A DNA stretch of 64,000 nucleotides from positions 1,084,873 through 1,148,872 of the forward strand of contig SCFE01000070.1 of the NCBI GenBank assembly GCA_004352715.1, read 5' to 3'. The position numbers were made by a program, and so were the translations under genes. The stretch's first letter is position 1. Each line of letters starts with the position of its first letter. The notes beneath the pieces were generated by a model. That model searched no databases. It was not told where the DNA came from and was given only the letters and a program-made list of their open reading frames with translations. Source of the stretch: Hofstenia miamia (lineage: Eukaryota; Xenacoelomorpha; Acoela). Of the stretch, positions 10,669-24,700 are shown in pieces.

Positions 10669-13600
10669 TATTAGTAGTATTATTATTATTATGGCGCTCA
10701 ATGCTATTACTATTATTAAGGAAAAATTTTTTTTTGAAATGGCTTATTTTTTTGGTGTATATGAAATAGATTAAGCAATAAGTTACATCCATATTGCATT
10801 TTCAGAATGCAATCTTATCTTGAGTATTTTTTAATAAAAAACGTTTTAGGGGCATGCCCTTGCGAAAATTTAGATTGCTTAGCAAATAATGTTTTGGATT
10901 GGCTTCAAACTAGGTGTATTCGCTTCTACACTAAATTTTATATTTAGAAAATGGTTTCCATTGTCTTTTAGAAGCGATCTAGTCTCATATTTTTTAAGAA
11001 ATCTTAACATGAACCATTGGAGGGCCAGGATAATGTAGGAAGTTACTAATCAAACAACTTTGAACTAGTCTTTTGGTTAAATAAGTTCAAAAATTAGTTC
11101 TAGATGTAAAATGTAGTTTGGAAGAGAATAAAAGTGTTCCGAAGTCGATCCGAGCATTATTAACTGCACAATCACACTTTGCTCTCTTCCGCAATGGTCC
11201 CTTTAATTCCACTTCTGCTGTGAAACTCTCTTTGTTCAAGTCCATTCCTCGTGCCATTCTTCTCTATGCTGCTTCCTGTTGGTGGCCTTCTCGCTCCTTG
11301 TTCCACTCTATGGAAACTTTCCAGAAGCTTGCCTTGCCATACAAAGACGCCCTTCTCAAATTCTCCACTTTCCCGCTGTCACTTTACTTCCATGCCTGTG
11401 ATCTCCTCCTGTTCAATCGACTGCTCACTTGCAAATTGGATCTTGATCCTTTTGATTTAATTAAGTTCTCTATTTCCCGCTCCACTCGCTCTGATGATGT
11501 TGTCACTTTCTTCATTCGTCGTCCCAAGAAACATCGCATCATTCACTCGTTTTTCAATCGTGCTTGTACTGCTGCTAATTACATTTTGACTCTCAACCCT
11601 CCAACAGCGATTGATTTCTTTTCCCCGCCGCCGTCCTTCAAGAAATCTTTTACCAATAATGTGAAGAGAGCGATGATAGCCATGATTAGGCGGAGACTAG
11701 TGCGAACTGCGCTGAGGGGAAACAGCTTGGCGAAGCAGAGAAATAATGACGTCTTTCTTCAATGCACCAACCACAGAAACAAATTGAGCATCATTAATAT
11801 TCTGAAGGTCTGCAAGAAACATATTATTAATTTATAATTCTTACTACAAATCCATGGAAATCTTCAACTTACTCTTATGTATCAGTCTTTTTCAAGATAT
11901 ATGATAAAATGTTATTTTTGATGATGTTATCCCAGTGAACTAAACTTTAGTAAATATTCCGTCCAATAGCATATATTCTACTGCGGATCGTCAGCTCAAT
12001 AACATTTGAGTATAATGTTTTGCTATAGCTGACGTGTTACCATGACAAACGCATTTTCACGAGGAAACATTTCATAATATTCATAACTATCTGTAATCTT
12101 AATGAACATTAATTTTTAAATATGAATTACAATTTACAATTATTATTCAAATTTGCTACATTAGTAATTTAATTTTTAGTGTCGCTGAAAGTAACACAAT
12201 AGCAATTAGGCTATCAATGAGAATAATTACATTTCATAAAATGGTTTTGCAAAATTATTTAATGTAACCAAGAAGGACATTTGTCCCCCCCTCCACACAT
12301 GAAACGTTCTTTTAGAAAAATTAATAAAATGTACTGTATGCCATGGTGTATGTAGTTTACTAATGCTTGTAGACACCAAGAAGCATTGCATACATTTGGG
12401 TTCTGATTACATTCTAAATTTTTTGGAAGCAAAATCATAAGGAATTCTAGTCTTTTTTATTGGCAAGAGAGGCAGTATAGTAATAGAAGATTGGTAATTG
12501 TGTAACTATAGAGAATTCAATATCGAGAAATGCTTTGGCAAGATGTATGAACTTGGTGAAGATCGGTATTATCATTGATTACTGTACGGAGTACTCAACA
12601 CAATGCATCGGAGTTTTTGCTGTATATTCTACCCAGCATACAAGCATTTGCGAGTTTTAGTATTTAAACTTTTACATGACGTAACTTCTGTAACTATTGA
12701 AAATCATGTAGATTTTTTTTAACAATTTTAGAACTGTATTCGATAAATATCGATTGCGAGCAATTGTGTGTTACTGGTAATTGCGAATGGGCGTACGTAT
12801 GGAGAGCTGTTGAGCCACAGATTTAACGAAGCTCTGCATTAGTAAAACACCAATTTAATGAAAAACTCAGCAAAGTTCAGTCAGGAAACTAATCTGAAAC
12901 TCACTATCAGAACTACTACGGTGGTCTACAATATGGTTGAGAGGAATTTGGAGCTGTGCGAAAACCTGAATGGAAAAGATGTCAATGTGACTGGACTTAT
13001 GCGTTTGCCCTTAGACCACAATGCAGTAACATATTTGCCCAAAAAATGAATGATTTAGAGTAAATTAAAGAATTCCTGTTTGTCAGGTCTGCCTTGAAAA
13101 AGTAGGGGAATCTAATAGAAATCATGCACAAGTTCAAGCAACTACACTTGCGCAAAGAGCTTTTAAATATCGGCGAAGATTTGTCAACTTCCGCGTATCA
13201 AGTAATACAGCTGATTTTTTTTAAGGGCATCATTTATTTCAACCCACAAAAAATTGCACATGAAGTCAACTGCTCTTGAAGCAACTCTTACTGAAAGTTA
13301 ATCATGAATTTGGAATGCTAACCTTGTTGCCTCAACGGTTAAAAAAGAGTAGTTTTTCGTTTGCATTATATCAAAATTGGAAAATAAATATTTTCAAAAG
13401 ATCCTTTTAATCAAGATAATTAAGATTATCTAGATAACCTAACTTGAACAAAATTATTATCAAAACAATCTATTTTTGGTTTTTTTGAAAAAAAATTGCA
13501 ACAATAAGATATTGAAAAAGCCGGTGACACTTACTCGTTTTTAAAATTTTAATTTTTGAAATGGACTACGTTTACAATTTAAGCTTGTAAACAGGTCTGG

Positions 13601-16600
13601 CCAGTTTTTCATAGATAAATTTCGTTTGTAGAATTGGGAAAACTCCCNCCCCCCCTCCACACATGAAACGTTCTTTTAGAAAAATTAATAAAATGTACTG
13701 TATGCCATGGTGTATGTAGTTTACTAATGCTTGTAGACACCAAGAAGCATTGCATACATTTGGGTTCTGATTACATTCTAAATTTTTTGGAAGCAAAATC
13801 ATAAGGAATTCTAGTCTTTTTTATTGGCAAGAGAGGCAGTATAGTAATAGAAGATTGGTAATTGTGTAACTATAGAGAATTCAATATCGAGAAATGCTTT
13901 GGCAAGATGTATGAACTTGGTGAAGATCGGTATTATCATTGATTACTGTACGGAGTACTCAACACAATGCATCGGAGTTTTTGCTGTATATTCTACCCAG
14001 CATACAAGCATTTGCGAGTTTTAGTATTTAAACTTTTACATGACGTAACTTCTGTAACTATTGAAAATCATGTAGATTTTTTTTAACAATTTTAGAACTG
14101 TATTCGATAAATATCGATTGCGAGCAATTGTGTGTTACTGGTAATTGCGAATGGGCGTACGTATGGAGAGCTGTTGAGCCACAGATTTAACGAAGCTCTG
14201 CATTAGTAAAACACCAATTTAATGAAAAACTCAGCAAAGTTCAGTCAGGAAACTAATCTGAAACTCACTATCAGAACTACTACGGTGGTCTACAATATGG
14301 TTGAGAGGAATTTGGAGCTGTGCGAAAACCTGAATGGAAAAGATGTCAATGTGACTGGACTTATGCGTTTGCCCTTAGACCACAATGCAGTAACATATTT
14401 GCCCAAAAAATGAATGATTTAGAGTAAATTAAAGAATTCCTGTTTGTCAGGTCTGCCTTGAAAAAGTAGGGGAATCTAATAGAAATCATGCACAAGTTCA
14501 AGCAACTACACTTGCGCAAAGAGCTTTTAAATATCGGCGAAGATTTGTCAACTTCCGCGTATCAAGTAATACAGCTGATTTTTTTTAAGGGCATCATTTA
14601 TTTCAACCCACAAAAAATTGCACATGAAGTCAACTGCTCTTGAAGCAACTCTTACTGAAAGTTAATCATGAATTTGGAATGCTAACCTTGTTGCCTCAAC
14701 GGTTAAAAAAGAGTAGTTTTTCGTTTGCATTATATCAAAATTGGAAAATAAATATTTTCAAAAGATCCTTTTAATCAAGATAATTAAGATTATCTAGATA
14801 ACCTAACTTGAACAAAATTATTATCAAAACAATCTATTTTTGGTTTTTTTGAAAAAAAATTGCAACAATAAGATATTGAAAAAGCCGGTGACACTTACTC
14901 GTTTTTAAAATTTTAATTTTTGAAATGGACTACGTTTACAATTTAAGCTTGTAAACAGGTCTGGCCAGTTTTTCATAGATAAATTTCGTTTGTAGAATTG
15001 GGAAAACTCCCTTCGTCAAATCATCATCGTCCTTTTGAACCACGAACAAAACGTTGATGTTGCTGGAATATATTTGTTGTGTCTGTCACACTGTAAATAT
15101 CGATANCAGCTTGTAAATTTGTAATTAGTTGTAGACGTTCTCGTTAAAGATTATAGTAGAAAAAAACAAAAGACATTAAGCTAAATAATGTTGCAATATA
15201 ATTTATATTGATTAATAATTTTTTTAAAATTTTTTATGCAATTGATTATTAGACACTTCAACGCTTGGAAAGAACTTAAAGGTATTTGAATGTTTTTTAA
15301 TTGTGCATCTATCCTTGCTTAACTCACGGGTTTTTTTAATAACCAACTTCACTGAATTTTTAATCATTTTAGCTCTAACAAAATCTATTTTTTACGTGTA
15401 TGTGTGTAAAATGTTATTTTTTGTTGTCGATGATTTGCCTTATTTTAGACTAGGTTTTCCTTACAAGCAAAAGATCGCTCAAATAAATGCTTTGGGATAC
15501 TTTAGTTAGCGATATTTTCNGATAATGGCTGAAATCTTTTAAGATATGCAGGTTTAAGTGAACTTAAAATTTCAAGTGTTAAAAAGGGGCGAATAAATTT
15601 GTTTATCATATTTTTCCAGCAAAATTTGCAGACACTTTCATTTCAGTTGAAACTTTCACGTTAAAGAACAATAAGAATAATGAGCAATATCCAAAGCTAC
15701 ATATTACATGATAGTAAAGAAAATTCGAATTGGGCAATCTATGAAAAGAAAGATAGGAAGTTGTCGAGCCAAGTAAATTTTCGGATGACTGATTCAAAAA
15801 ACCGCCTCTTGCACTAAGAAATCCGTATATTTCTGCTCTGAAAATAGAATGGTTTGACAGTGGACTAGTTGAATGTAAGGCGAACGCTCTGAAACAGCAA
15901 TGTATGCAAAATGAGACCACAAAAAATTTATCACCAAAGCTCATGAAGAAAAAAACTCGAGTTCACCTCAACTTGATAAAACTACAACATTAAGGACGTT
16001 TGAATGACTGATTAGTGTACCATTGAAATTCACACGAATAAAATTGAGAAAAACGTCTATAGCTGTCAGATGGTAACCCTACCTATAACGCCAAGGTTTA
16101 ATAATAGAAGTGCCACATCAATTAATTATATATTTAAACAAGACTTTTCAATTTTATGCAATGTATGGAAAAGCTACAATTAAAAATATTCAATGTTTTG
16201 ACTATAATTTATTACACTCAAGAAAGATTTTCAGGTTGCAAATTTTGTTGAATTTAATTTATATTAATTTATTCATGTTAAGAGATTTATTGATGATAAC
16301 TTATCTTCTGCGTTTTCACAACAACTTAAGTATTTTTTTAAACACTATGCATGTATTTTAAAAAAAAATCAAAAAGCTATAATTTCTACAGTATTTCTGC
16401 TATGGGATGACGTTTAGTCTTTGATAGATATCTTAAAGCATCTCGTAATGATAACCTTCACAACAAATATCTCAGCTTGTAAATTTGTAATTAGTTGTAG
16501 ACGTTCTCGTTAAAGATTATAGTAGAAAAAAACAAAAGACATTAAGCTAAATAATGTTGCAATATAATTTATATTGATTAATAATTTTTTAAAATTTTTT

Positions 16601-18424
16601 AAGCAATGATTATTAGACACTTCAACGCTTGGAAAGAACTTAAAGGTATTTGAATGTTTTTTAATTGTGCATCTATCCTTGCTTAACTCACGGGTTTTTT
16701 TAATAACCAACTTCACTGAATTTTTAATCATTTTAGCTCTAACAAAATCTATTTTTTACGTGTATGTGTGTAAAATGTTATTTTTTGTTGTCGATGATTT
16801 GCCTTATTTTAGACTAGGTTTTCCTTACAAGCAAAAGATCGCTCAAATAAATGCTTTGGGATACTTTAGTTAGCGATATTTTCCGTTTTTAAATCATTAA
16901 TTTCTTGTTCAAATCTTGAATTACTAGATGCAGGCTTACTACCAATGTGATCTACTTTGACATATTTTTCAACCATTGACCTTTGGATGTATAGAGACCT
17001 CATCATTGGGGCTTTAATAACATTATTGGCATGTCTATTGTTTCTTTTAAATATACCATTGCGAATTAAAGATATGTCTCTTATAATTTTAGATTATTCT
17101 TGTAACTTTAATTATCGCTTCTACTCTTCAATTTGTCGACATTACCAGTATCATTTACTCATTGACTATTGGAGATTCCAAAAATAAATTTAGTACATTT
17201 AGTAAATTAATTTATTTTTTCAGACTGTAGTATTTACTTTCCACAAAATTTCAAAAAATTAGTGTTTGTTCTTACAACACGTTTATGTTTTCAAAATGAA
17301 GAGTACATGGATATAAAAAATTAGAAAGTGCACGCCCCTCTTAGCGAAAATTTGCTGGACTATTGCTCTTGACTATTGAGGCATTTTGCATAGAATCTCG
17401 CAACGTTTGTACTGGGTTTATCAAGCATAACTGCTGTGCACTTTGTGTCGCGTACTATGCAATGCACCATATTGGTAACATTGCGTTTTCTCGTCAGTTA
17501 AACATATTATTTTATTACATTTGTACAGAATCTTAGTACTTCAACTTGTACCTCCATCCCCTGTTCATCTCTAGATTTTATACTAGATAAATATTTTTTT
17601 GTTTCTTTCTCGTATATTTCTTGCAATACACATTCAATATTTATTTCAAATAATGTTAGTTGCGTGAACTTTGATATAGTAGATAATTATTTACGATGTA
17701 ACATCACGCATATTTGAACGTTTTAGTCAGACAAGATTTCAATGTTTGCATTAAGCGCTTATTGATTTTCATTTATGTTTTAAGCCATTCCCTTTATTAA
17801 GAGCTTATTCTATATGAGGATGATTTTAGCGTTAATCTTTAAGACACATCATTAAGATATTCACGTTTTAATGGTGTTTGTTATATTCAGGTTCCACTGT
17901 ATATAAATAAACAATTTTATTTGATATATATATATATATATATATAAAACTCTACAACTTTAAAACTGGGGCTTATGTCAAATTGATTTTTTGTATTTCT
18001 GAAATGTATATGAATACATTAATATAGTATTTTCCAGAAACATTACATTTATCTTATATATATATATATACCGGGTGTTTCAAAAGTTTTAGTACAAGAT
18101 TTTTGTTCAAGTCTTATTGGATTGGATATCTCGGAACAAACAATGACAGGTGACAGATACTGCGAGATTTTGACTGAACACATTGTTCCTTACTTCTCTC
18201 GAAACAGAAGTTCACATTATCAGCAAGATGGCGCGTATTCTCATTACGCAGTGAAAGTGAGAGAAGTTCTTGACAGAGATTTGAATTATAGGCAAAAATT
18301 GAAGAAAAAAAGATGTCATTCAAACAAATTTCGAAATGTCAAATTGAAATTTCAGACCTCAAGTCGAGTTTGAGTACTCGAACTCGACTCGTACTCAACT
18401 CGAATTTCGAGTACTTGCAGTGCC

Positions 18425-18456
<32 letters not shown>

Positions 18457-18679
18457 NNNNNNNNNNNNNNNNNNNNNNNNNNNNNNNNNNNNNNNNNNNN
18501 NNNNNNNNNNNNNNNNNNNNNNNNNNNNNNNNNNNNNNNNNNNNNNNNNNNNNNNNNNNNNNNNNNNNNNNNNNNNNNNNNNNNNNNNNNNNNNNNNNNN
18601 NNNNNNNNNNNNNNNNNNNNNNNNNNNNNNNNNNNNNNNNNNNNNNNNNNNNNNNNNNNNNNNNNNNNNNNNNNNNNNN

Positions 18680-18713
<34 letters not shown>

Positions 18714-21700
18714 GCCCCTGCGAGTTAACATTTTTAGATTCAAGTCGAGTTCGAGTCGATTTACAATTATATTTAGACTTATTATTCTCGGTAGGCTAAG
18801 CTATATATAACTATGCTGCCTTACATAAATGTAGGAAAAAGATACAATATGCGAAACTAAATAAGAGAAACCATGCCTGAAGACTTACAATTTGGGGTAA
18901 ATTATGCATGTTTGTTGGATTCTTCCCCATTATAGGTAATCATGGATGAAAAATAGATGAAATTGAAGCAAATATCGAGTTGAGTTCGAGTACTCGAAAT
19001 GTCGAGTTGAGTTTTTGGCCCTCGAGTCGAGTTCGAGTACTTGCAGGGCCCTACGACAAATATCTTCTGCAATATTTGCTTTATGGTTATTATTAGCCAC
19101 TGTAGTTCACATTCAATTGAGGACTATGACATGTAAAATGTTCTTTTTCTACAGCCTAAATACATGCATGTTTTGTAACAATTAAGCATAAACGAAAATT
19201 TGCATAAGATAATTGTCGTTTGTCGGGTGATATGTTTAACGAATGTTTGACAATACAGCACTGCAACATGTTTGTGGACCAATTACAATGAATTGCTCTT
19301 TTGATCGGAGGTTTGATCATCCACAATCCGCTTTATTTCCAAATAATTAGTTTGGTTGACGGAAATTATTTAAACAATTTTAATTTTAATTTGTTTGGTA
19401 GGAGGTTTGATGGCGTGCTTGCAGGAGTGATACACTGGCATACATTTTGTTTGCAAAATTTTGATCATACAAATTTGATAGTGTATCGCCCTTTTTAGAC
19501 ACATAATAAATTCTTTCTATTAATGCAGTTATCCAAAATAGAGGTTCCGTTATACCTGACACGAACAGAGCGTCATTTATCTAGACCTGGTGTTTCATAT
19601 AATGCCCCTGTGAGCATATTTTCTCTTCCAAAAGTTTCACTTTTCACTATTGCTGTTACGTAGTCTTTATTCACGGTGTTATTTAAACAGATATTACACT
19701 AATGCACACATTGACAATACATGTGCTCAATCTATTTAGCTGTGGGCGTTAAAGAATCTTTTTATGGTCTTTGTTCATTATAATCTATTGAAATATTGGG
19801 TTTTGAAGTTCTTTTCATTCGAATGCTTAAACTTAAATTCCTATTTTCAATAATTTAGAATTTTGGTTTCTCAGAACCTGAAAATTTCTTTTTAGTGCTC
19901 CGTGGACATGCACAATTACTTATCCGTTCGAGGTACACGACAGACATTTTATAGAAAAGCAGGCTTTTTTGTTAAAGTAAGTATTTACTAAATACTAGTT
20001 ATTTAGATAAGCTTTCTGGATCAAATGCTGTCTGATTGTGTTATTTAAAGTAGCTACATTTGCTTCAGTATTTACATTAATTTAAAATGTTATTTTGAAA
20101 ATGAGAGAACCATAACTTTATTTTTTTATTTGCGGCCGATAAGGCCTGCAAAAATATGGCCTGTAGCCGGCCGACCATCTGCAAAGCCTGCTAGCCAGTG
20201 TGCAACTCCTTTTTTAACTTCTTACAAAATTGTGGCTCGACTCATATTTCTGCTGTTGGATTTTAATTCCTACCGAAACATTTTATTATTGTAACATTTC
20301 GCTAGTGTAGTTGTCGGATATATACTTTAACATTTGTTGCCTGGCAACCTCATTTAAATTAAGATCTTTTGCTTTAAAATTTAACAGCAGTTTTGATTAG
20401 ATTTAAAAAAAGATAAACAAATATATAATTGAAAATTGTTCTTTATTCATGTTCAAGATTTCATTCAATATTATTTGAAACATTTTTGAGAGTTTGTTAA
20501 AAAATTTATATCTGTTTCCGCATGTATATTATTTAGATAAAAATTCTTTATAAGAATTGTTTTATCTTATGAAAACAAAGATTTACTAGCATGCACATTA
20601 AATGGAATATCTTTCTTACTAGGGCTCAAAAAGAGCGACATGGTCACTTTTTGTTAAGCAGCATGCCTTGAAGACATTTAGGGATATTCAATGTCTATTA
20701 TTGCGTTATTTTGGGAAGCCTATTCTCACTGACCCCAATCCTACCTCACTTATGAAGATCTTTGTTAGAACATTTCAGCAAAATATACAATTTGATTTAC
20801 ACATTGAGGAAGTATTGAAATCGCTTAGTAGTATGCAATACATTCTGATAAATCTCAAAAGGTCAGGTTTCTCTCGACATGATGTTGATCGTGTGTTTAA
20901 AGCTTTGTTTATTTATAAAATAGATTATGAATTTGTGGTGTATGATGCTGATCTAAACAATGTAAAATTTATACAACGGTTTTCGGATAAGGCGCATAAA
21001 GTCATTTGGTCGATACTACGTTACAATATTATGAACATGCTCCAGGAACATGATATAAAATATATGCAGAAGATTTTAGTGATATGAATCACATGATTTT
21101 TTATTATTCGGAAATCAGAAGATTCGTTACATTCTTCCGAGAGTTGATTTCCTTTTCTTGCGTCAGTTTTTTCCGTATAGATTGATTTTCAAGCATTATG
21201 AGTAGATTAATTTGATCAGCGCTTGTACTTAGTGCCAATGATAAAAAATTATCTTATCTTATCTTATTATTGTTTGTTTTAATTTCCTGAAACTGTCTTT
21301 AATTTTATCTAATCATTCTGTTACTGTCATTTAATTAATTTTTTTGAAATGTACATTTTTTTAGGATTCGGATTTCTTCAAAGGCTCCGATTACTTCTTC
21401 GTGTCAATTATTGTGTTCCCTACAAATACTTTATGCAAAAGACAGTCTTCGATTTATAGTTCACCCACCGACATTTATGATTTCGGTAAGCTAGTAAAGT
21501 AGTGCACCCAATTACAACTTTGTGCAAAACTAAAAGTTGTAAGCGTGTATGTGATTCAAATTTATTGTGAACCAGAGATGGAATCGTAACCAAAATTTTA
21601 AGATCATATCCGGTCCGGATCCGAAAGTTCAAGATCCGTATCTGATTCCAATTCTGGAAAAAAAATTAGTTTTCTTTCCGAAACGGATCCGAAATTTTCT

Positions 21701-24700
21701 CAAAATGGAGAACTGATCCGATTCCATCTCTGTTCTGAACTTTTAGTTCTTTTTTTGCGATTTTCTCATTTCTCACAAAGAAGCATTTTAACTGCGTTCC
21801 AATATTTACATAACTGATTAAAATTTCATAATGTACTTTCACAACCAGGTCTTTTTCCTTCAGACTGCTTCATTGTATAGTCTGTAGTGTATTTATTGGC
21901 AGGTTTATTTTATAAAATCGCAGTAAATATAATACAGCCAAAAAAAAGTTCACAAAGTTGTATGTGCGCAAATACTTTCGTTCTGAACTTTATAATTACT
22001 AAAAAAGTTGCGCGCACCGTTGTATGTGTATATTCTACTTAATGTTACTTGCTACCCAAAATGTCGACCCATTTATAAAATTTTTTAGACATATTTTTCC
22101 TAGAATATATTTTTTCACCTAATATTGAAACCGCATGCCAATAGAAAATGCACTCAAACGACAACCAACTGTTAACTTATTTTTTTGATGGAATGTTTTC
22201 GCAAAAAGATTTTTCATGAGCACGAACATATCATTATTTTACTTTCTAAATTTTTTTCAACGTTACTTATTTTACTATTTGCTGTTTGTGTATCGAACTT
22301 TTCTCGTTTGTTATAAACTTATTCTGAAGACGTAGTAAATCTATCTTTAGTACGCTCTTGATTTGCCTCATACATTAATCTTGTTCATGATATATTTTAG
22401 GTGGCTTTTGCATTTATTTGTCCAATTGCTTTCATAATGAGGATCTATATCCGAAATATTAAAAAAATACCATTCCTATAATCTTGATTTATTGATTTAC
22501 GATCACTGTAATCCAGAATTGCAATGGACTTTTATCTACATAAGTTATTTTTATATTTATTTTATTATATACACAACATACGACTCACGATTATTGTTTT
22601 CTTTTCAAATGTTACTTTAGCCAATCTACATCCTGCAAGTGATAATGAAACAGGTATGCCTAATTTTTTTCATATTTCTTATTGACCTCTTTTATATTCT
22701 AAAGACGAATTTATTATGTTTTTGGTAGCTTTGATTTTTCGACGCATTAACCTGAGTTTTCTCAGCACAAGGTAAATTAACACACCTGTAACACCTCCTG
22801 CATGTATGTAAAAGTTGTTGATTGAATATGCATGAATTATGCGCGCGTGAGAATGTAAATATGTTCATAACAGTAACAGAATCAGCATGCTTTGAAATTG
22901 GAGTAAATGAATGTCTTGGGGCGCTCTCAAGTGATTTACCAGAATTCTATGACTATGTGGTTAACCATAACTTGGTTAGTGCTCCATTAACTTTTAAGTT
23001 AAAGTCCCGATTTTTGTATTAAGATTTTAGTTAAAGTGAATAGAGAGTATAATTTCTTCAAACCAAGTTATGATCGATCAATATGTCAAGAGCACTTGTG
23101 TAAATCAAATACTCTATCATCAATATGTCAAGAGCACTTGTGTAAATCAAATACTCTATCAGTAAAACAAACCATGTTGGATTGCTTTGTAAATATATTT
23201 CAGAATGCGATTCTCGTAATAAAATATTTTTTGAAGATCTATATAAGCTTAACCAATTAATGTTTAGCTGCATCGGTGATTTGTTTTTACGCTACTATAA
23301 TTTAAATGTCAGAGTTTTCATAAGTTAGATTTCCAATTAGAAAAAATGATGATTTGCAATGATTAAATATGGATGCACATTAAAACATTATACGTTTAAC
23401 CGGCCGGCTACATGCCTTATCGCCTGCAAATAAAAAAGAATTAAGTTATTTCGGAAACATGTAGCCTTTCATAAACCANNNNNNNNNNNNNNNNNNNNNN
23501 NNNNNNNNNNNNNNNNNNNNNNNNNNNNNNNNNNNNNNNNNNNNNNNNNNNNNNNNNNNNNNNNNNNNNNNNNNNNNNNNNNNNNNNNNNNNNNNNNNNN
23601 NNNNNNNNNNNNNNNNNNNNNNNNNNNNNNNNNNNNNNNNNNNNNNNNNNNNNNNNNNNNNNNNNNNNNNNNNNNNNNNNNNNNNNNNNNNNNNNNNNNN
23701 NNNNNNNNNNNNNNATAATTATAATAGTAGTTTTTTGATCTTGGGGTTTAATTTTCTTAATGATTTTTTGTTAGTGATAGTAAACAGTTGGTTATTTATG
23801 TTTCGCTAAATTACATATTAATCCTTTAAATTAATGTAGATACTGTAACTAGTGTAGGTAATTAGTGTAGGTACTGTAACTAGTGTAGGTACTGTAACTA
23901 ACTTTAAAGTAAAAGTGAATCCAGTGAAGAAGAACTGTCTCGTCCTAACTGCATGCAGTACTTTGCAAAATTGATAGGGAAGTAAGTCGTAATAATGAAG
24001 CAACTACAACACGTAGCAGGCCGTAAAATATATCAACAATGGCCAGAAGTTTTGCGAGCTGGCCGGCTCAGACAATCACAATCTGCGTTTAACTGGTGCT
24101 ATTAAAAATGTTGCTGTTTTTACCATTTAATGTTACCCAATTCTGTTTGTGTTTGTGGAACGTGGGGGTATCTTAATGAGAAAATTACTGCTCTTGTCTA
24201 ATGTTTGAAATTCATAAAATGAATTAACCTTTCTAAGTGCTTCAACTTTGGATTTTCTGAAAAAAACACTTAGAATTTGAAATATACACAAAGATGGGAT
24301 AAATCTTTCAAAAATTCATAATTTATTAAGAGGATGAATTTTTTCATTTTATACCTGCATGGCATGATAGGGTTTCCCATATTTTGGTCATGTTTCATAA
24401 GTTGGTTTTGAACAACCTGATGTGTTTCAGTTTTCCTGAAAAATCGCTTTTCAAAAAATTTGTGGAATTTTAGATCCCCCTCAAGAGCAATGGAGTTTTA
24501 TTATCAAAATTGCCGTAGTTAGGGAATTCTGTTGCCAAATATCATTTTTTATTTCCGTGTTAAATCGATAAAGCTCATTAAAATATGTTCAAAATATTGA
24601 AGCATTCATTGCATTATTGATGACGTCATTTAGGCAAAGTCAATCTATTTTTTGCAAAGATCGATAGAATTTGAATGCATGTAAAAATGAATTTATTTAC

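Larger units (their letters stand above)
9116..19528 (+). other. SIDT intron 4 (about 10.4 kb, inflated by duplicate contigs)
   Basis: Contents in order: plain AT-rich DNA to 10540; degenerate repeats of a (C)GGCGCTATAAT motif and an (ATA)n/(ATT)n tract at 10540-10700; a LINE fragment at 11118-11837; a falsely duplicated 1363-bp segment (12285-15011); a misplaced small contig (15107-15519); a mariner fragment (18071-18310); and TCGAG-rich repeats around a (TA)n gap (18350-19055). No nested gene recognised. Confidence 0.6.

Noticed and set aside
12858-14413. Two copies of a 63-codon gene
   Set aside because: They are the same sequence seen twice through the false duplication, and the frame resembles no family.
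15606-15944. 112-codon minus-strand frame
   Set aside because: Composition and lack of any motif or splice context do not support coding.
22400-22475. Possible SIDT TM exon ([13 protein letters not shown] after an acceptor)
   Set aside because: No donor before the stop, and the clear TM1 exon at 31658 fits the phase better.
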